A stretch of 64,000 bases of DNA from Prolixibacteraceae bacterium (GTDB lineage: Bacteria > Bacteroidota > Bacteroidia > Bacteroidales > Prolixibacteraceae). A model generated the notes under the pieces. It was given only the letters and a program-made list of their open reading frames with translations, searched no databases and was not told the origin of the DNA. The stretch covers positions 62,001 through 126,000 of the forward strand of contig JANQHI010000079.1 in the NCBI GenBank assembly GCA_028282705.1, written 5' to 3'. Positions 1 through 9,109 of the stretch are shown one piece after another (position 1 is the stretch's first letter; every line of letters begins with the position of its first letter). The position numbers and the translations under genes are program-made.

Positions 1-744
1 GATAAAATTCGTTTCCCTGAATCTTCTTCCTTTGGGATAAAACCCGTTTCAAAAGAAGGGTCAGAAAGGTTGATCAGGGCTGCCTTGAACTATGCCATAA
101 AAAGGGAATTACCATCAGTTACACTTGTCCACAAAGGGAACATTATGAAATACACTGAAGGGGCTTTTAAAAACTGGGGGTATGACCTGGCTGAAAAAGA
201 TTTTGCCAACCAAACTTTTACTTGGAGGCAATATGAAAAGATTGCCTCAACAAAAGGTAAAGAAGAAGCTGAAATAGTATTGAATGAAGCAAAAAAGGCA
301 GGAAGGGTTATTGTGAAAGATGTGATCACTGATGCATTTTTGCAAGAATCACTCCTAAAACCTTTTAACCATTCTGTGATTGCTACTATGAACCTGAATG
401 GGGATTATATTTCAGACCAACTGGCTGCTATGGTTGGAGGTATAGGCATTTCTCCTGGAGCTAACATTAATTACAAGAAGGGTTATGCCATTTTTGAGGC
501 AACCCATGGTACTGCTCCTGCCATTGCAGGTACAGGGAAAGCAAACCCAAGTTCCCTTATCCTGTCAGGGGTAATGTTACTTGAGTACCTGGGGTGGTAT
601 AAAGCAGCAGAACATGTGTATGATGCTATGGAACACACCTTTGCAAAAAGAAGGGTCACAGAAGATCTATATGCACAAATGGAGGGAGCTACCCTACTTT
701 CAACATCTGAATTTGTTGATGAAATAGTTGGCAATATGCATTAA
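1..744 (+). CDS. icd: Isocitrate dehydrogenase, 3' part, NAD+-type cofactor residues
   Basis: Oxidatively decarboxylates isocitrate to 2-oxoglutarate in the cytoplasm (TCA cycle). The frame is open from base 1, so the N-terminal third lies outside the window. What remains aligns with the E. coli Icd C-terminal part: [15 protein letters not shown] (equivalent of K230), the metal-ligand stretch NLNGDYISD (D307/D311) and FEATHGTAP. At the cofactor site, counted by hand against E. coli Icd, the residues are Y332, A344, I345, A351, E391 and A395, where the NADP enzyme has C, K, Y, V, Y and R. Three of these (Y332, I345, A351) are the residues of NAD+-specific IDHs. Citrate synthase follows 130 bp downstream on the same strand. 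Family assignment is certain; NAD+ preference is an inference. Confidence 0.95.
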   Translation, partial: DKIRFPESSSFGIKPVSKEGSERLIRAALNYAIKRELPSVTLVHKGNIMKYTEGAFKNWGYDLAEKDFANQTFTWRQYEKIASTKGKEEAEIVLNEAKKAGRVIVKDVITDAFLQESLLKPFNHSVIATMNLNGDYISDQLAAMVGGIGISPGANINYKKGYAIFEATHGTAPAIAGTGKANPSSLILSGVMLLEYLGWYKAAEHVYDAMEHTFAKRRVTEDLYAQMEGATLLSTSEFVDEIVGNMH

Positions 745-783
745 AGATGCTGGATACTAGATAAAAAATTATTGATAAAATGA

Positions 784-841
784 AACTTCAGGCTTCAGGC
801 TCCGAACTTCTAACTTCGAGCTTCTGACATTAGACATTAGA
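784..841. repeat. Degenerate CTTC-rich simple repeat in the icd-gltA gap
   Basis: The gap holds short imperfect tandem units of the kind CTTCAGG, CTTCTAA, CTTCGAG, CTTCTGA, then GACATTA twice. ACTAGATAAAA near 753 and ATTAGATAAAA near 836 also echo each other. A related CTTCTGGCTTCTAAC string occurs at 37815-37829. No gene or hairpin terminator is visible in this gap. Confidence 0.45.
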
Positions 842-874
842 TAAAATAGTAATAAAAACATAATAAAATAAGAA

Positions 875-2182
875 ATGGAATATATTAAGAACAGGTTTTA
901 CCAAAAAGCCAGCAGGTGCACACAAGAATACCAAAGGCTTAAAAAAGAGCATGCAGACAAAGTAATTGCCAATGTTACCATTGGGCAGGTATTAACAGGA
1001 ATGAAAGGGGTTCCCAGCCTTGTAACAGATACTTCAAAGTTAGACCCAGCAGAAGGGATCAGGTTTAGGGGGTACTCAATCCCTGAATTAAGGGAAAAGC
1101 TTCCTAAGCTATCCTCAAATTCAGAAGCCCTGCCTGAAGGTTTGTTCTATCTGATGCTTGTAGGAGAAATCCCTGAAAGGGATGATGTAATGAATATATC
1201 AAAAGATCTGGCCACCAGGGCGCATGTGCCTCAGCATACTTTTGATGTAATTGATGCAATGCCAAAAAATGCCAAACCAATGACCCAATTCAGTGCTGCT
1301 ATTACAAGCATGGCCACTGATTCTGTTTTCCAAAAAGCTTACAGGGCAGGCATCAATAAAAAGTACTACTGGGATACAACTTATGAAGATGTAATGAACC
1401 TAATAGCTAGGCTTCCAAGGGTGGCTGCTTATATCTATAGGCGCGAATTTTACAATGACCAACATATTGAACCTAACCCAAGGCTTGACTGGGCAGGAAA
1501 CCTTGCCCACATGATGGGGCATGACAGCGAGGAAGTTAGGAACCTTTTGCGTTTGTATATGGTTATCCATGCTGACCATGAAGGAGGGAATGTTTCTGCA
1601 CATACAGCCCACCTGGTTGGGTCAGCACTAAGCAACCCATATTATGCTTATTCTGCTGCTATGCTTGGATTGGCCGGGCCACTACATGGATATGCAAACC
1701 AGGATGTTATCAACTGGATATTTGATATGCAGCAAGACCTGAATACAGAAAACCCAACCAAAGAACAAATTGCAGAATACTGTAAAAAAACATTGAATGC
1801 AGGTAGGGTTATCCCTGGATATGGGCATGCTGTACTAAGAAAAACAGACCCCAGGTTTACTGCCCAAAAGGAATTTGCTGATAAGAACATTGTAAATGAC
1901 CCACTTATTAATATTGTAAACAACCTGTATGAAGTTGTCCCTGATATTTTAAGGGATACAGGTAAAGTGAAAAACCCATGGCCTAATGTAGATGCATACA
2001 GTGGCTCATTGCTATACCACTATGGCATTAAAGAACATACATTCTACACTGTATTATTTGGTGTATCCAGGGCATTAGGCGTATTGGCTTCATTGATCAA
2101 TGACCGCCTGTATGGAATGCCAATTGAAAGGCCTACATCACACCCAATGAGCTGGTATAAAAAACAAGCTGATGGATCATAG
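875..2182 (+). CDS. gltA: Citrate synthase, eukaryotic (mitochondrial) type I
   Basis: Condenses acetyl-CoA with oxaloacetate to citrate in the cytoplasm. The 435-aa protein matches the dimeric mitochondrial-type enzyme far better than the hexameric E. coli type: HADHEGGNVSAHT, GLAGPLHGYANQ, GRVIPGYGHAVLRKTDPRF, KNPWPNVDAYSG and TVLFGVSRALGVLA are all present. The catalytic triad is H271, H318 and D373, close to the numbering of the pig enzyme (274/320/375). Its length also fits the mature mitochondrial enzyme. ATG at 875 follows an A-rich leader with no Shine-Dalgarno, as is usual in Bacteroidota. It lies downstream of icd in the same orientation and ends in an intrinsic terminator. Confidence 0.97.
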   Translation: MEYIKNRFYQKASRCTQEYQRLKKEHADKVIANVTIGQVLTGMKGVPSLVTDTSKLDPAEGIRFRGYSIPELREKLPKLSSNSEALPEGLFYLMLVGEIPERDDVMNISKDLATRAHVPQHTFDVIDAMPKNAKPMTQFSAAITSMATDSVFQKAYRAGINKKYYWDTTYEDVMNLIARLPRVAAYIYRREFYNDQHIEPNPRLDWAGNLAHMMGHDSEEVRNLLRLYMVIHADHEGGNVSAHTAHLVGSALSNPYYAYSAAMLGLAGPLHGYANQDVINWIFDMQQDLNTENPTKEQIAEYCKKTLNAGRVIPGYGHAVLRKTDPRFTAQKEFADKNIVNDPLINIVNNLYEVVPDILRDTGKVKNPWPNVDAYSGSLLYHYGIKEHTFYTVLFGVSRALGVLASLINDRLYGMPIERPTSHPMSWYKKQADGS

Positions 2183-2204
2183 GAAGAATCCTAAAAGGAT
2201 ATTG

Positions 2205-2232
2205 AAAGGCTGGTTTTAACCAGCCTTTTTTA
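2205..2232 (+). terminator. Intrinsic terminator after citrate synthase
   Basis: A perfect 9-bp stem, AAAGGCTGG paired with CCAGCCTTT, has a 6-nt loop and is followed by a T run. It starts 22 bp after the stop codon of the citrate synthase gene. Confidence 0.9.
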
Positions 2233-2446
2233 TTCCCAAACACCTAAAGTTACCCTGACTTTAATCGATAATTAAACCCTCACAATAACAGACACACCTT
2301 TAAATATCTAATATTCAACAACTTTAAGTGTAACCCTACAGTATAAAATAGGTTTTCAATCCATAAACTTCATTTTCTTATAAAGATTTTTACTAAAAGT
2401 GTAATTCCTGGCAATTTTTATCGTCTTAAATTCAAAAAGGGGATCA

Positions 2447-5074
2447 ATGAAGCTATCTATAATTGCACTTCTGGTAGTTGTGTGTACGGCTACTTTTGCA
2501 GAGCCTATAGAAAAAAGAAAGTACAAGGCAACAATACTAAAAGAACCACAAATAAATATTGATGGGAAAATTGATGAACCTGCCTGGAAATTAGCTCAGT
2601 GGGAAAATGATTTTATCCAACATGAACCTGTTGAAGGGAACCCACCAACCCAGCAAACTGAATTTGCAATTTTATATGATGAAGCTAACCTGTATGTTGC
2701 CATAAAGGCTCTTGACAAGGGTAAGGACATCTCTATGCGAATGTCAAGGAGGGATGACCTGGAAGGAGACCTGGTTGGTATTTACTTTGATACCTATAAT
2801 GACCAAAGGACATCTTTCAATTTTATTGTTTCTGCAGCAGGGGTAAAATCTGATGCATTAAGCAGCAATGATGGAGACAATGAAGACTTTTCATGGGATG
2901 CAATCTGGTGGGTAAAAACCAGCCTGGACAAAAATGGATGGGTTGCTGAAATGAGGATACCACTAACCCAGTTGCGTTTTGAAAATGGTGACAGCCAATT
3001 GTGGGGTTTCCAGGTTTTGCGTTACATTTTCCGTAAAGAAGAACTATCAGTATGGCAGCCTATGAAAAGGGAAAACCCTGGTTTTGTTTCACAGTTTGGG
3101 CAATTAAATGGGATCAGTGGTATTAAACCCCAAAATACCCTTGCCTTAACCCCTTATGTGGTTGCCAGGACCGACAGGTTTGAAAAAGAAACAGATAACC
3201 CTTTCCTCAAATCAGGGAAAAAGAATGACCTGAATGCAGGGTTTGATGCAAAAATTGGGTTGACCAATTACCTAACCCTTGACCTGACTGTTAACCCAGA
3301 TTTTGGGCAGGTTGAAGCTGACCCTTCTGAAGTTAACCTAACCACCTATGAAACCTTCTTCCCTGAAAAAAGGCCCTTCTTTGTTGAGGGGAAAAATATC
3401 CTTACTTACAAACTCATGTTTGGTGATGGTGACCTGGCATATGATGGGCTGTTCTATTCAAGGAGGATTGGTAGGCGCCCACACTATTACCCAGATTTGG
3501 AAGATGGTGAATACACTGATATCCCAGAAGCTACGCGAATTTTAGGGGCAGCAAAAATAACAGGGAAAACAAAAACAGGATGGTCAATTGGTGTACTTGA
3601 GAGTGTGACTGCCAAAGAAAATGCAAAGATCAGAGGAAACCATATAAACAGGAAAGAAACTGTTGAACCTTTTACCAACTACTTTGTAGCCAGGGTACAA
3701 AAAGATTTTAATAAAGGAAATACATACCTGGGAGGGATGGTTACTTCTGTAAACAGGAATATTAAGGATAGCCACCTTGATTTCCTGCATAAAAATGCTT
3801 ATTCAGGGGGAATTGATTTTGTACATAAATGGGCAGATAAAAAATGGGAATTTGATGCCAGTGCCTATTTTAGCCATGTAACTGGCTCAACTGAAGCTAT
3901 TACCAATACACAAGAATCATTCTTAAGAATTTTCCAACGCCCAGATGCCAGCTACCTTACCCTTGACACAACCAGGACATCCCTCTCAGGCCAGGGGGGT
4001 AAATTATTGATTGGGAAGCTCAAAGGCAACCTGAAGTTTATGGGTGCAATTGCCTGGAAATCTCCTGGCTTGGAGCTTAATGATGTGGGCTATATGCAAT
4101 CAGCTGATGATATTTTCCAGGTTATATGGGTGGGTTACAGGTTTTATAAGCCTTTCTGGGTTTTCAGGGAAGCTAACCTGAATTTTAACCAATGGCTTAG
4201 CTGGGACTTTGGAGGCAACTTAGAAGTAGCAGGTGGGAATATAAACTGGTATGGCCAATTTAAAAATTACTGGAGGTTGTTTGGAGGCTTTAATGTAAAT
4301 GGTACCCAGCTCTTAAATTCTGCATTAAGGGGAGGCCCTGCCCTTAAAATCCCTGGTTATAAAAATATTTTCCTGGGAATGTCAACAAACCAACAAAAGA
4401 AAATTATGTTTGATATTTCCACAGCCCAATATTTCAGTAATGAAAAAGGGTTCAGGAGGATTAAAAATTTTGAAGTGGGTGTTGGTTACCGCCCAATGAA
4501 AACACTGAATATCAATATCTCTCCTGAGATAAGCACCACTAAAAATGACTTGCAATATGTAACCCAGAAAGATTATAATGAGGGTAAAAAATATATCTTT
4601 GCTCATATTGACAGGAAGACCCTAAACATGTCCATTAGGCTTGATTACAATATAACACCTGACCTTTCTGTGCAATTCTGGGGGCAACCTTTTATTGCTT
4701 CTGGGAAGTATTCAGAATTTAAATACATCACCAATAGTAAAGCACCTGATTTAACTGACAGATACAACTTATTTAGCCCAAACCAGGTTTCATACAACCC
4801 TGATGATGAAGAATACAGGATAGATGACAACCTGGATGGCAATACTGATTATAGTTTTGGCAAACCTGATTTCAATTTCAAAGAGTTCTTATCAAACATG
4901 GTTGTAAGGTGGGAATATAAGCCAGGCTCAACCCTTTACCTTGTGTGGTCACAAAACAGGAATTCCTCAGTGTCAGATGGTTCATTTGATTTCAACAGGG
5001 ATATTGACAGGCTGTTTAAGGAAAAAGCCTATAACATTTTCCTTATTAAACTTTCTTACAGGTTAGGAAGGTAA
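2447..5074 (+). CDS. DUF5916 protein with N-terminal CBM9-like domain
   Basis: An 875-aa exported protein. Residues 1-18 are a signal peptide ending in TFA. Residues ~28-230 look like the family-9 carbohydrate-binding-like sandwich that precedes DUF5916 (IDGKIDEPAW, FAILYDEANLYVAIKA, VGIYFDTYNDQRTS). The rest matches DUF5916 and is rich in alternating aromatic strands, ending KLSYRLGR like an outer-membrane beta-barrel (LTLDLTVNPDFGQVEADPSEVNLT, FFPEKRPFFVEG). The family is common in Bacteroidota and its substrate is unknown. The 264-bp gap upstream holds the gltA terminator and no other gene. A barrel function in transport or secretion is inference only. Confidence 0.85.
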   Translation: MKLSIIALLVVVCTATFAEPIEKRKYKATILKEPQINIDGKIDEPAWKLAQWENDFIQHEPVEGNPPTQQTEFAILYDEANLYVAIKALDKGKDISMRMSRRDDLEGDLVGIYFDTYNDQRTSFNFIVSAAGVKSDALSSNDGDNEDFSWDAIWWVKTSLDKNGWVAEMRIPLTQLRFENGDSQLWGFQVLRYIFRKEELSVWQPMKRENPGFVSQFGQLNGISGIKPQNTLALTPYVVARTDRFEKETDNPFLKSGKKNDLNAGFDAKIGLTNYLTLDLTVNPDFGQVEADPSEVNLTTYETFFPEKRPFFVEGKNILTYKLMFGDGDLAYDGLFYSRRIGRRPHYYPDLEDGEYTDIPEATRILGAAKITGKTKTGWSIGVLESVTAKENAKIRGNHINRKETVEPFTNYFVARVQKDFNKGNTYLGGMVTSVNRNIKDSHLDFLHKNAYSGGIDFVHKWADKKWEFDASAYFSHVTGSTEAITNTQESFLRIFQRPDASYLTLDTTRTSLSGQGGKLLIGKLKGNLKFMGAIAWKSPGLELNDVGYMQSADDIFQVIWVGYRFYKPFWVFREANLNFNQWLSWDFGGNLEVAGGNINWYGQFKNYWRLFGGFNVNGTQLLNSALRGGPALKIPGYKNIFLGMSTNQQKKIMFDISTAQYFSNEKGFRRIKNFEVGVGYRPMKTLNINISPEISTTKNDLQYVTQKDYNEGKKYIFAHIDRKTLNMSIRLDYNITPDLSVQFWGQPFIASGKYSEFKYITNSKAPDLTDRYNLFSPNQVSYNPDDEEYRIDDNLDGNTDYSFGKPDFNFKEFLSNMVVRWEYKPGSTLYLVWSQNRNSSVSDGSFDFNRDIDRLFKEKAYNIFLIKLSYRLGR

Positions 5075-5215
5075 TGCCATAGTTACTAAAATTCTTGATA
5101 TTTGAATCCTATGGGCTCAATATGAGCTAAACAAATATTGAATAATACTTACTTAATAGAGAGTTCCATTTTTTTCATTTATTTTGAGGATCTTTACAAG
5201 CTCTAAAATATCCTT

Positions 5216-5737
5216 ATGGATCAAATCTTCAATGAATTCTACAAAAAATACCATTCATTAAGGAATGAAGTGGATAAAAAAGTTGATAAGCTTTTTGAAA
5301 CCCACAAAGAACATGTGGCCTGCAAAAAGGGTTGTGACCTTTGTTGTATGGACTATAAAATATTGCCCATTGAGTTTTATGCCATCAAAAATGGATTGGA
5401 AAAAGAAGGGGTAAAAATAAAGGACAACACCACTAAAAATGGGGAATGCATATTTTTAAAGAACCATGTTTGCACCATTTACAAACACAAGCCATTTATT
5501 TGCAGGACCCATGGACTGCCCCTTGTTTTTGTAAATAATAATGATGAATGGGAGCTATCAACCTGTGAACTGAACTTTAAAGAATTCAATTTTGAAGGGT
5601 TCACCTTGGACAATACCCTAGAACAGGACAAAATGAACAGCAAGCTGTTCCAGTTGAACAAAAGATTCATAGCCCATTATTCAGAAAAAAGTTTCAATGA
5701 AACTGACCTGATAAGCTTAAAAAATCTCTATAAATGA
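5216..5737 (+). CDS. YkgJ/UPF0153-type cysteine-cluster protein
   Basis: A 173-aa soluble protein with the zinc/iron-chelating cysteine pattern of this family: CKKGCDLCC near residues 36-44, then GECIFLKNHVCTIYKHKPFICRTHG, and a later cysteine in STCEL. Members are thought to bind a metal ion; no enzymatic role is established. Length fits the family. It has its own 141-bp upstream gap and a 68-bp gap before the GH2 gene, so co-transcription with the neighbours is possible but not shown. Confidence 0.85.
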   Translation: MDQIFNEFYKKYHSLRNEVDKKVDKLFETHKEHVACKKGCDLCCMDYKILPIEFYAIKNGLEKEGVKIKDNTTKNGECIFLKNHVCTIYKHKPFICRTHGLPLVFVNNNDEWELSTCELNFKEFNFEGFTLDNTLEQDKMNSKLFQLNKRFIAHYSEKSFNETDLISLKNLYK

Positions 5738-5805
5738 CAAAAAAATACTGTTCAGGAAACTGTTTCTTTAATAGTTTTATACCATCAATTTAACTAATCA
5801 TTTAA

Positions 5806-8586
5806 ATGGTAAAGATACACCTATTGGCAATAGCCATTTTTTTATACCTACTCCCGTTAGCCCACACGGCTTTTCCTCAGCAAACAGAGATACAATATTT
5901 ATCTGGTACGGGATCAGATGATACAGTTGACTGGGATTTCTTTTGTACTTCAGGAAGGAATTCAGGAACATGGGCAACCATTCCAGTGCCCAGTTGCTGG
6001 GAATTGCAAGGCTTTGGGGAATATAATTATGGGCATATAAAAGGAGATGAACGTGCAAATGAAAAAGGGCTTTATTGCCATAGCTTCATAGTTCCTAAAA
6101 CCTGGAAAGATAAAACCATCAATATAGTTTTCGATGGTTCAATGACTGATACTGAAGTAAAAATAAATGGCAAACCTGCAGGAGAAACCCACCAAGGGGC
6201 ATTTTACAGGTTTAAATATGATATTACCAGCTTAATTAAATTTGCAGAACCTAACCTGCTTGAAGCAACAGTTTCAAAACTATCTGAAAATGAATCAGTA
6301 AACTCAGCAGAAAGGTCTGCTGATTATTGGGTATTTGGTGGGATTTTTCGCCCAGTTTTCCTTGAAGCATTACCTAAAGAGTATATTAAAAGGACAGCCA
6401 TTAATGCCAAAGCTGATGGAAGCATTGAAGTGGATGTTTTCCTTGCAGAGATAAAAAAAGCCAATGTAGTTAAAGCCCAACTACAAACCCTGGGTGGCAA
6501 AAATATTGGGCAACCTTTCGCTATTCCTGTATCAGCTAAAACAAATTTGAGGCTTAACTCCCAATTTAATAAGATTAAAACCTGGTCACCTGAATTCCCA
6601 AATTTATACCTGTTAAACATCCAATTGCTGGAAAATGAAGAACCACTCCATAGCATAACAGAAAGGATAGGTTTCAGGACTGTTGAGCTAAAACCAAGGG
6701 ATGGTATCTATGTGAATGGGGTAAAGATTAAATCTAAAGGAGTAAACAGGCATTCATTTTGGCCAACCACAGGGCGCACAACCAATAAGCAAATGAGCAT
6801 AGATGATGTAAATATGCTCAAAGACATGAATATGAATGCTGTAAGGATGTCACATTATCCTCCTGACAAGCATTTCCTGCATGTTTGTGATTCAATGGGC
6901 CTATTTGTTTTGGATGAGCTGGCAGGGTGGCAAACCATGTATGATACAGAAGTGGGCAGCAAATTGGTGAAAGAAATGCTTTTTCGTGACATAAACCACC
7001 CCTCAATAGTAATGTGGGACAATGGAAATGAAGGTGGCTCAAATGCTAAGTTAGACCATTGGTTTGAAGATATTGACCCACAAAAGAGGCCACTGATCCA
7101 CCCATGGAAAGTGCAGGAATATACTGATACCCAACACTACAAAGACTGGGATTATGGTAACCAAACACACCAGCATGGGCACAGGATAGTTTTTCCCACA
7201 GAGTTCCTTCATGGTTTATATGATGGTGGCCATGGGGCAGGGCTTGAAGACTACTGGGCTCAAATGTGGGCAAACCCACTCTCTGCAGGTGGCTTTTTAT
7301 GGGTTTTTGCTGATGAAGCTGTGGTTAGGACAGATAAAAATGGGGAACTGGACACTGATGGCAACCGTGCCCCTGATGGGATTGTTGGTCCTTACCATGA
7401 AAAAGAAGGCAGCTATTTTGCCATCAAAGAAATATGGGCTCCCCTGTTTTTTGAGAGGAAATACATAACCCCTCAATTTGATGGGGCTTTTGTGGTTGAA
7501 AACAGGTATCATTATATTAACCTGAACCAATGTAGTTTCAAATGGGTAGCCTCAAAAATGCCCAAGCCTGGAACACCTAAAGCTTCTTCTATATCAGGAG
7601 AAATAACTGCCCCCAATATAATGCCAGGCCATAAGGGCATCCTCAAAATTAACACAACAGACGATATTTTATTGTATGATGTCCTATATATAACTGCAAC
7701 TGACCCACATGGAAGGGAAATTTATACATGGAGCTGGCCCATTTCTTTGCCTGCTGAGATAGCCAACACCATAGTTCCAACCACAGAAAGTGGAGAAACC
7801 AGCATTTCTGTCACTGAAGAACATATCCTCTTATCAGCTAATGGGGTAATTGTTTCAATAGAAAAAAATTCAGGAAAATTGGCAAAGGCAGAAAATACAA
7901 AAGGGCAGTTCAGCCTTACAAATGGGCCAAGCTTAATTGAAGGAGATGCACAATTCCAGGAAATTAAATCATACAAGGAAGGAGCTAATGCTGTGGTTGA
8001 AATTGATTGTGGCAAACAGGTAAAAAATTTCAGATGGGTAATGATGCCAAGTGGATGGTTAAAACTGGAATTTGCATATTACCCCCCTTTCCTTACAGAG
8101 CTATCAGGGATCTCATTCAATTATCCTGAAAAACAGGTAAACAGTATGCGCTGGTTAGGTTATGGCCCTTACAGGGTTTACAAAAACAGGATGAAAGGAA
8201 ACACACTGAATGTTTGGGAAAAAGAATATAATAATACAGTTACAGGTAAAAGTGGCTATACCTATCCTGAATTTAAAGGCTACCATAAAGGCTTTTATTG
8301 GGTTGAAGTAAATACAACAGAACAACCTTTCACAGTAGTTTGTGCTAGTGAGAATATATTCCTACATATGCTAAACCCTGAGCTGCCAACTGTAGAAGAA
8401 TCAAAAAATGCATTGGTCGCTTATCCCAAAGGAAACCTCTCTTTTATGCATGGGATTAGCCCCATTGGAACCAAATTCAGGACTGCTGACAAAACAGGTC
8501 CCCAGGGGCAAAAAAATAAGTTCATGCACCATGGCAGGAGGAATTCACTGGATATGGAACTATATTTTAATTTTACTGAAAAATAA
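5806..8586 (+). CDS. Secreted glycoside hydrolase family 2 (beta-galactosidase-like)
   Basis: A 926-aa enzyme with a signal peptide (residues ~1-22). Domains in order: jelly-roll sugar-binding domain (PVPSCWELQGFGEYNYGH, ~50-200), Ig-like linker domain (~205-295), TIM barrel (~300-560; NAVRMSHYPPDKHFLHVCD, GLFVLDELAGWQ) and C-terminal beta-sandwich domains ending GISPIGTKFR. E409 in WDNGNEGG is the probable acid/base and E466 in FPTEF the probable nucleophile. The 57-residue gap between them is shorter than in LacZ or beta-glucuronidase. Exact substrate (beta-galactoside, glucuronide, mannoside) cannot be read off. A DsrE-like gene follows. Export points to the periplasm or cell surface. Confidence 0.9.
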   Translation: MVKIHLLAIAIFLYLLPLAHTAFPQQTEIQYLSGTGSDDTVDWDFFCTSGRNSGTWATIPVPSCWELQGFGEYNYGHIKGDERANEKGLYCHSFIVPKTWKDKTINIVFDGSMTDTEVKINGKPAGETHQGAFYRFKYDITSLIKFAEPNLLEATVSKLSENESVNSAERSADYWVFGGIFRPVFLEALPKEYIKRTAINAKADGSIEVDVFLAEIKKANVVKAQLQTLGGKNIGQPFAIPVSAKTNLRLNSQFNKIKTWSPEFPNLYLLNIQLLENEEPLHSITERIGFRTVELKPRDGIYVNGVKIKSKGVNRHSFWPTTGRTTNKQMSIDDVNMLKDMNMNAVRMSHYPPDKHFLHVCDSMGLFVLDELAGWQTMYDTEVGSKLVKEMLFRDINHPSIVMWDNGNEGGSNAKLDHWFEDIDPQKRPLIHPWKVQEYTDTQHYKDWDYGNQTHQHGHRIVFPTEFLHGLYDGGHGAGLEDYWAQMWANPLSAGGFLWVFADEAVVRTDKNGELDTDGNRAPDGIVGPYHEKEGSYFAIKEIWAPLFFERKYITPQFDGAFVVENRYHYINLNQCSFKWVASKMPKPGTPKASSISGEITAPNIMPGHKGILKINTTDDILLYDVLYITATDPHGREIYTWSWPISLPAEIANTIVPTTESGETSISVTEEHILLSANGVIVSIEKNSGKLAKAENTKGQFSLTNGPSLIEGDAQFQEIKSYKEGANAVVEIDCGKQVKNFRWVMMPSGWLKLEFAYYPPFLTELSGISFNYPEKQVNSMRWLGYGPYRVYKNRMKGNTLNVWEKEYNNTVTGKSGYTYPEFKGYHKGFYWVEVNTTEQPFTVVCASENIFLHMLNPELPTVEESKNALVAYPKGNLSFMHGISPIGTKFRTADKTGPQGQKNKFMHHGRRNSLDMELYFNFTEK

Positions 8587-8679
8587 ACAGGCATTAATTC
8601 AATTTGATTCTTTTTATGATTGCATAAAACCCCTTTCAGCCTAATTTGTTATACAGGTTGTAACTTAAATAATAAAATC

Positions 8680-9102
8680 ATGCAAAAGCTCATAATCCTG
8701 TTAATGGCAATGGTATCAATGGTTTGTACTGTTCAATCCCAAAATTCAAATAACATGGAAAAAGAACCTGAAAAACTGGCTGTTTTATGGACCAGTGGAG
8801 ACCCTGAAGTATTTGATAAAATGGTATTTATGTATACCTATAATGCAAAAAAGCAAGGTTGGTTTGATGAAGTGGCTTTTATAATCTGGGGGCCATCATC
8901 TAAGCTCCTGGCTGAAACTCCTAAGTTTCAGGAAAACATAAAGCAAATGATGGAAATAGGCATTAAAGTGGAAGCCTGTGTGGTTTGTGCGCGTATGTAT
9001 GAAGTTGATGATGACTTAAGAGAATTAGGTGTTGATGTAAAAGGTATGGGCACTCCCCTTTCTGACTACCTGAAAGATGGCTGGAGGACACTATCCCTTT
9101 AA
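8680..9102 (+). CDS. Exported DsrE-family-like protein
   Basis: A 140-aa protein when started at the ATG at 8680. The frame opens earlier at 8620, but the later start gives a clean signal peptide (MQKLIILLMAMVSMVCTVQSQ). The mature part has the DsrE/DsrF fold signature: LAVLWTSGDPEVFDKMVFMY, an AFIIWGPSSKLL strand, and CVVCARMYEVDDDLRELGVDV with two cysteines near the position of the DsrE sulfur-carrier cysteine. Periplasmic members of this family are common in Bacteroidota but their sulfur chemistry is untested. It ends 7 bp from the converging kinase gene, with no terminator between. Confidence 0.75.
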   Translation: MQKLIILLMAMVSMVCTVQSQNSNNMEKEPEKLAVLWTSGDPEVFDKMVFMYTYNAKKQGWFDEVAFIIWGPSSKLLAETPKFQENIKQMMEIGIKVEACVVCARMYEVDDDLRELGVDVKGMGTPLSDYLKDGWRTLSL

Positions 9103-9109
9103 ACAACTT

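Noticed and set aside
5075-5215. A terminator after the DUF5916 gene
   Set aside because: No stable stem followed by a T run could be found.
8620-8679. Earlier ATG of the DsrE-like protein
   Set aside because: It would put 20 polar residues before a typical signal peptide, so the ATG at 8680 is preferred.
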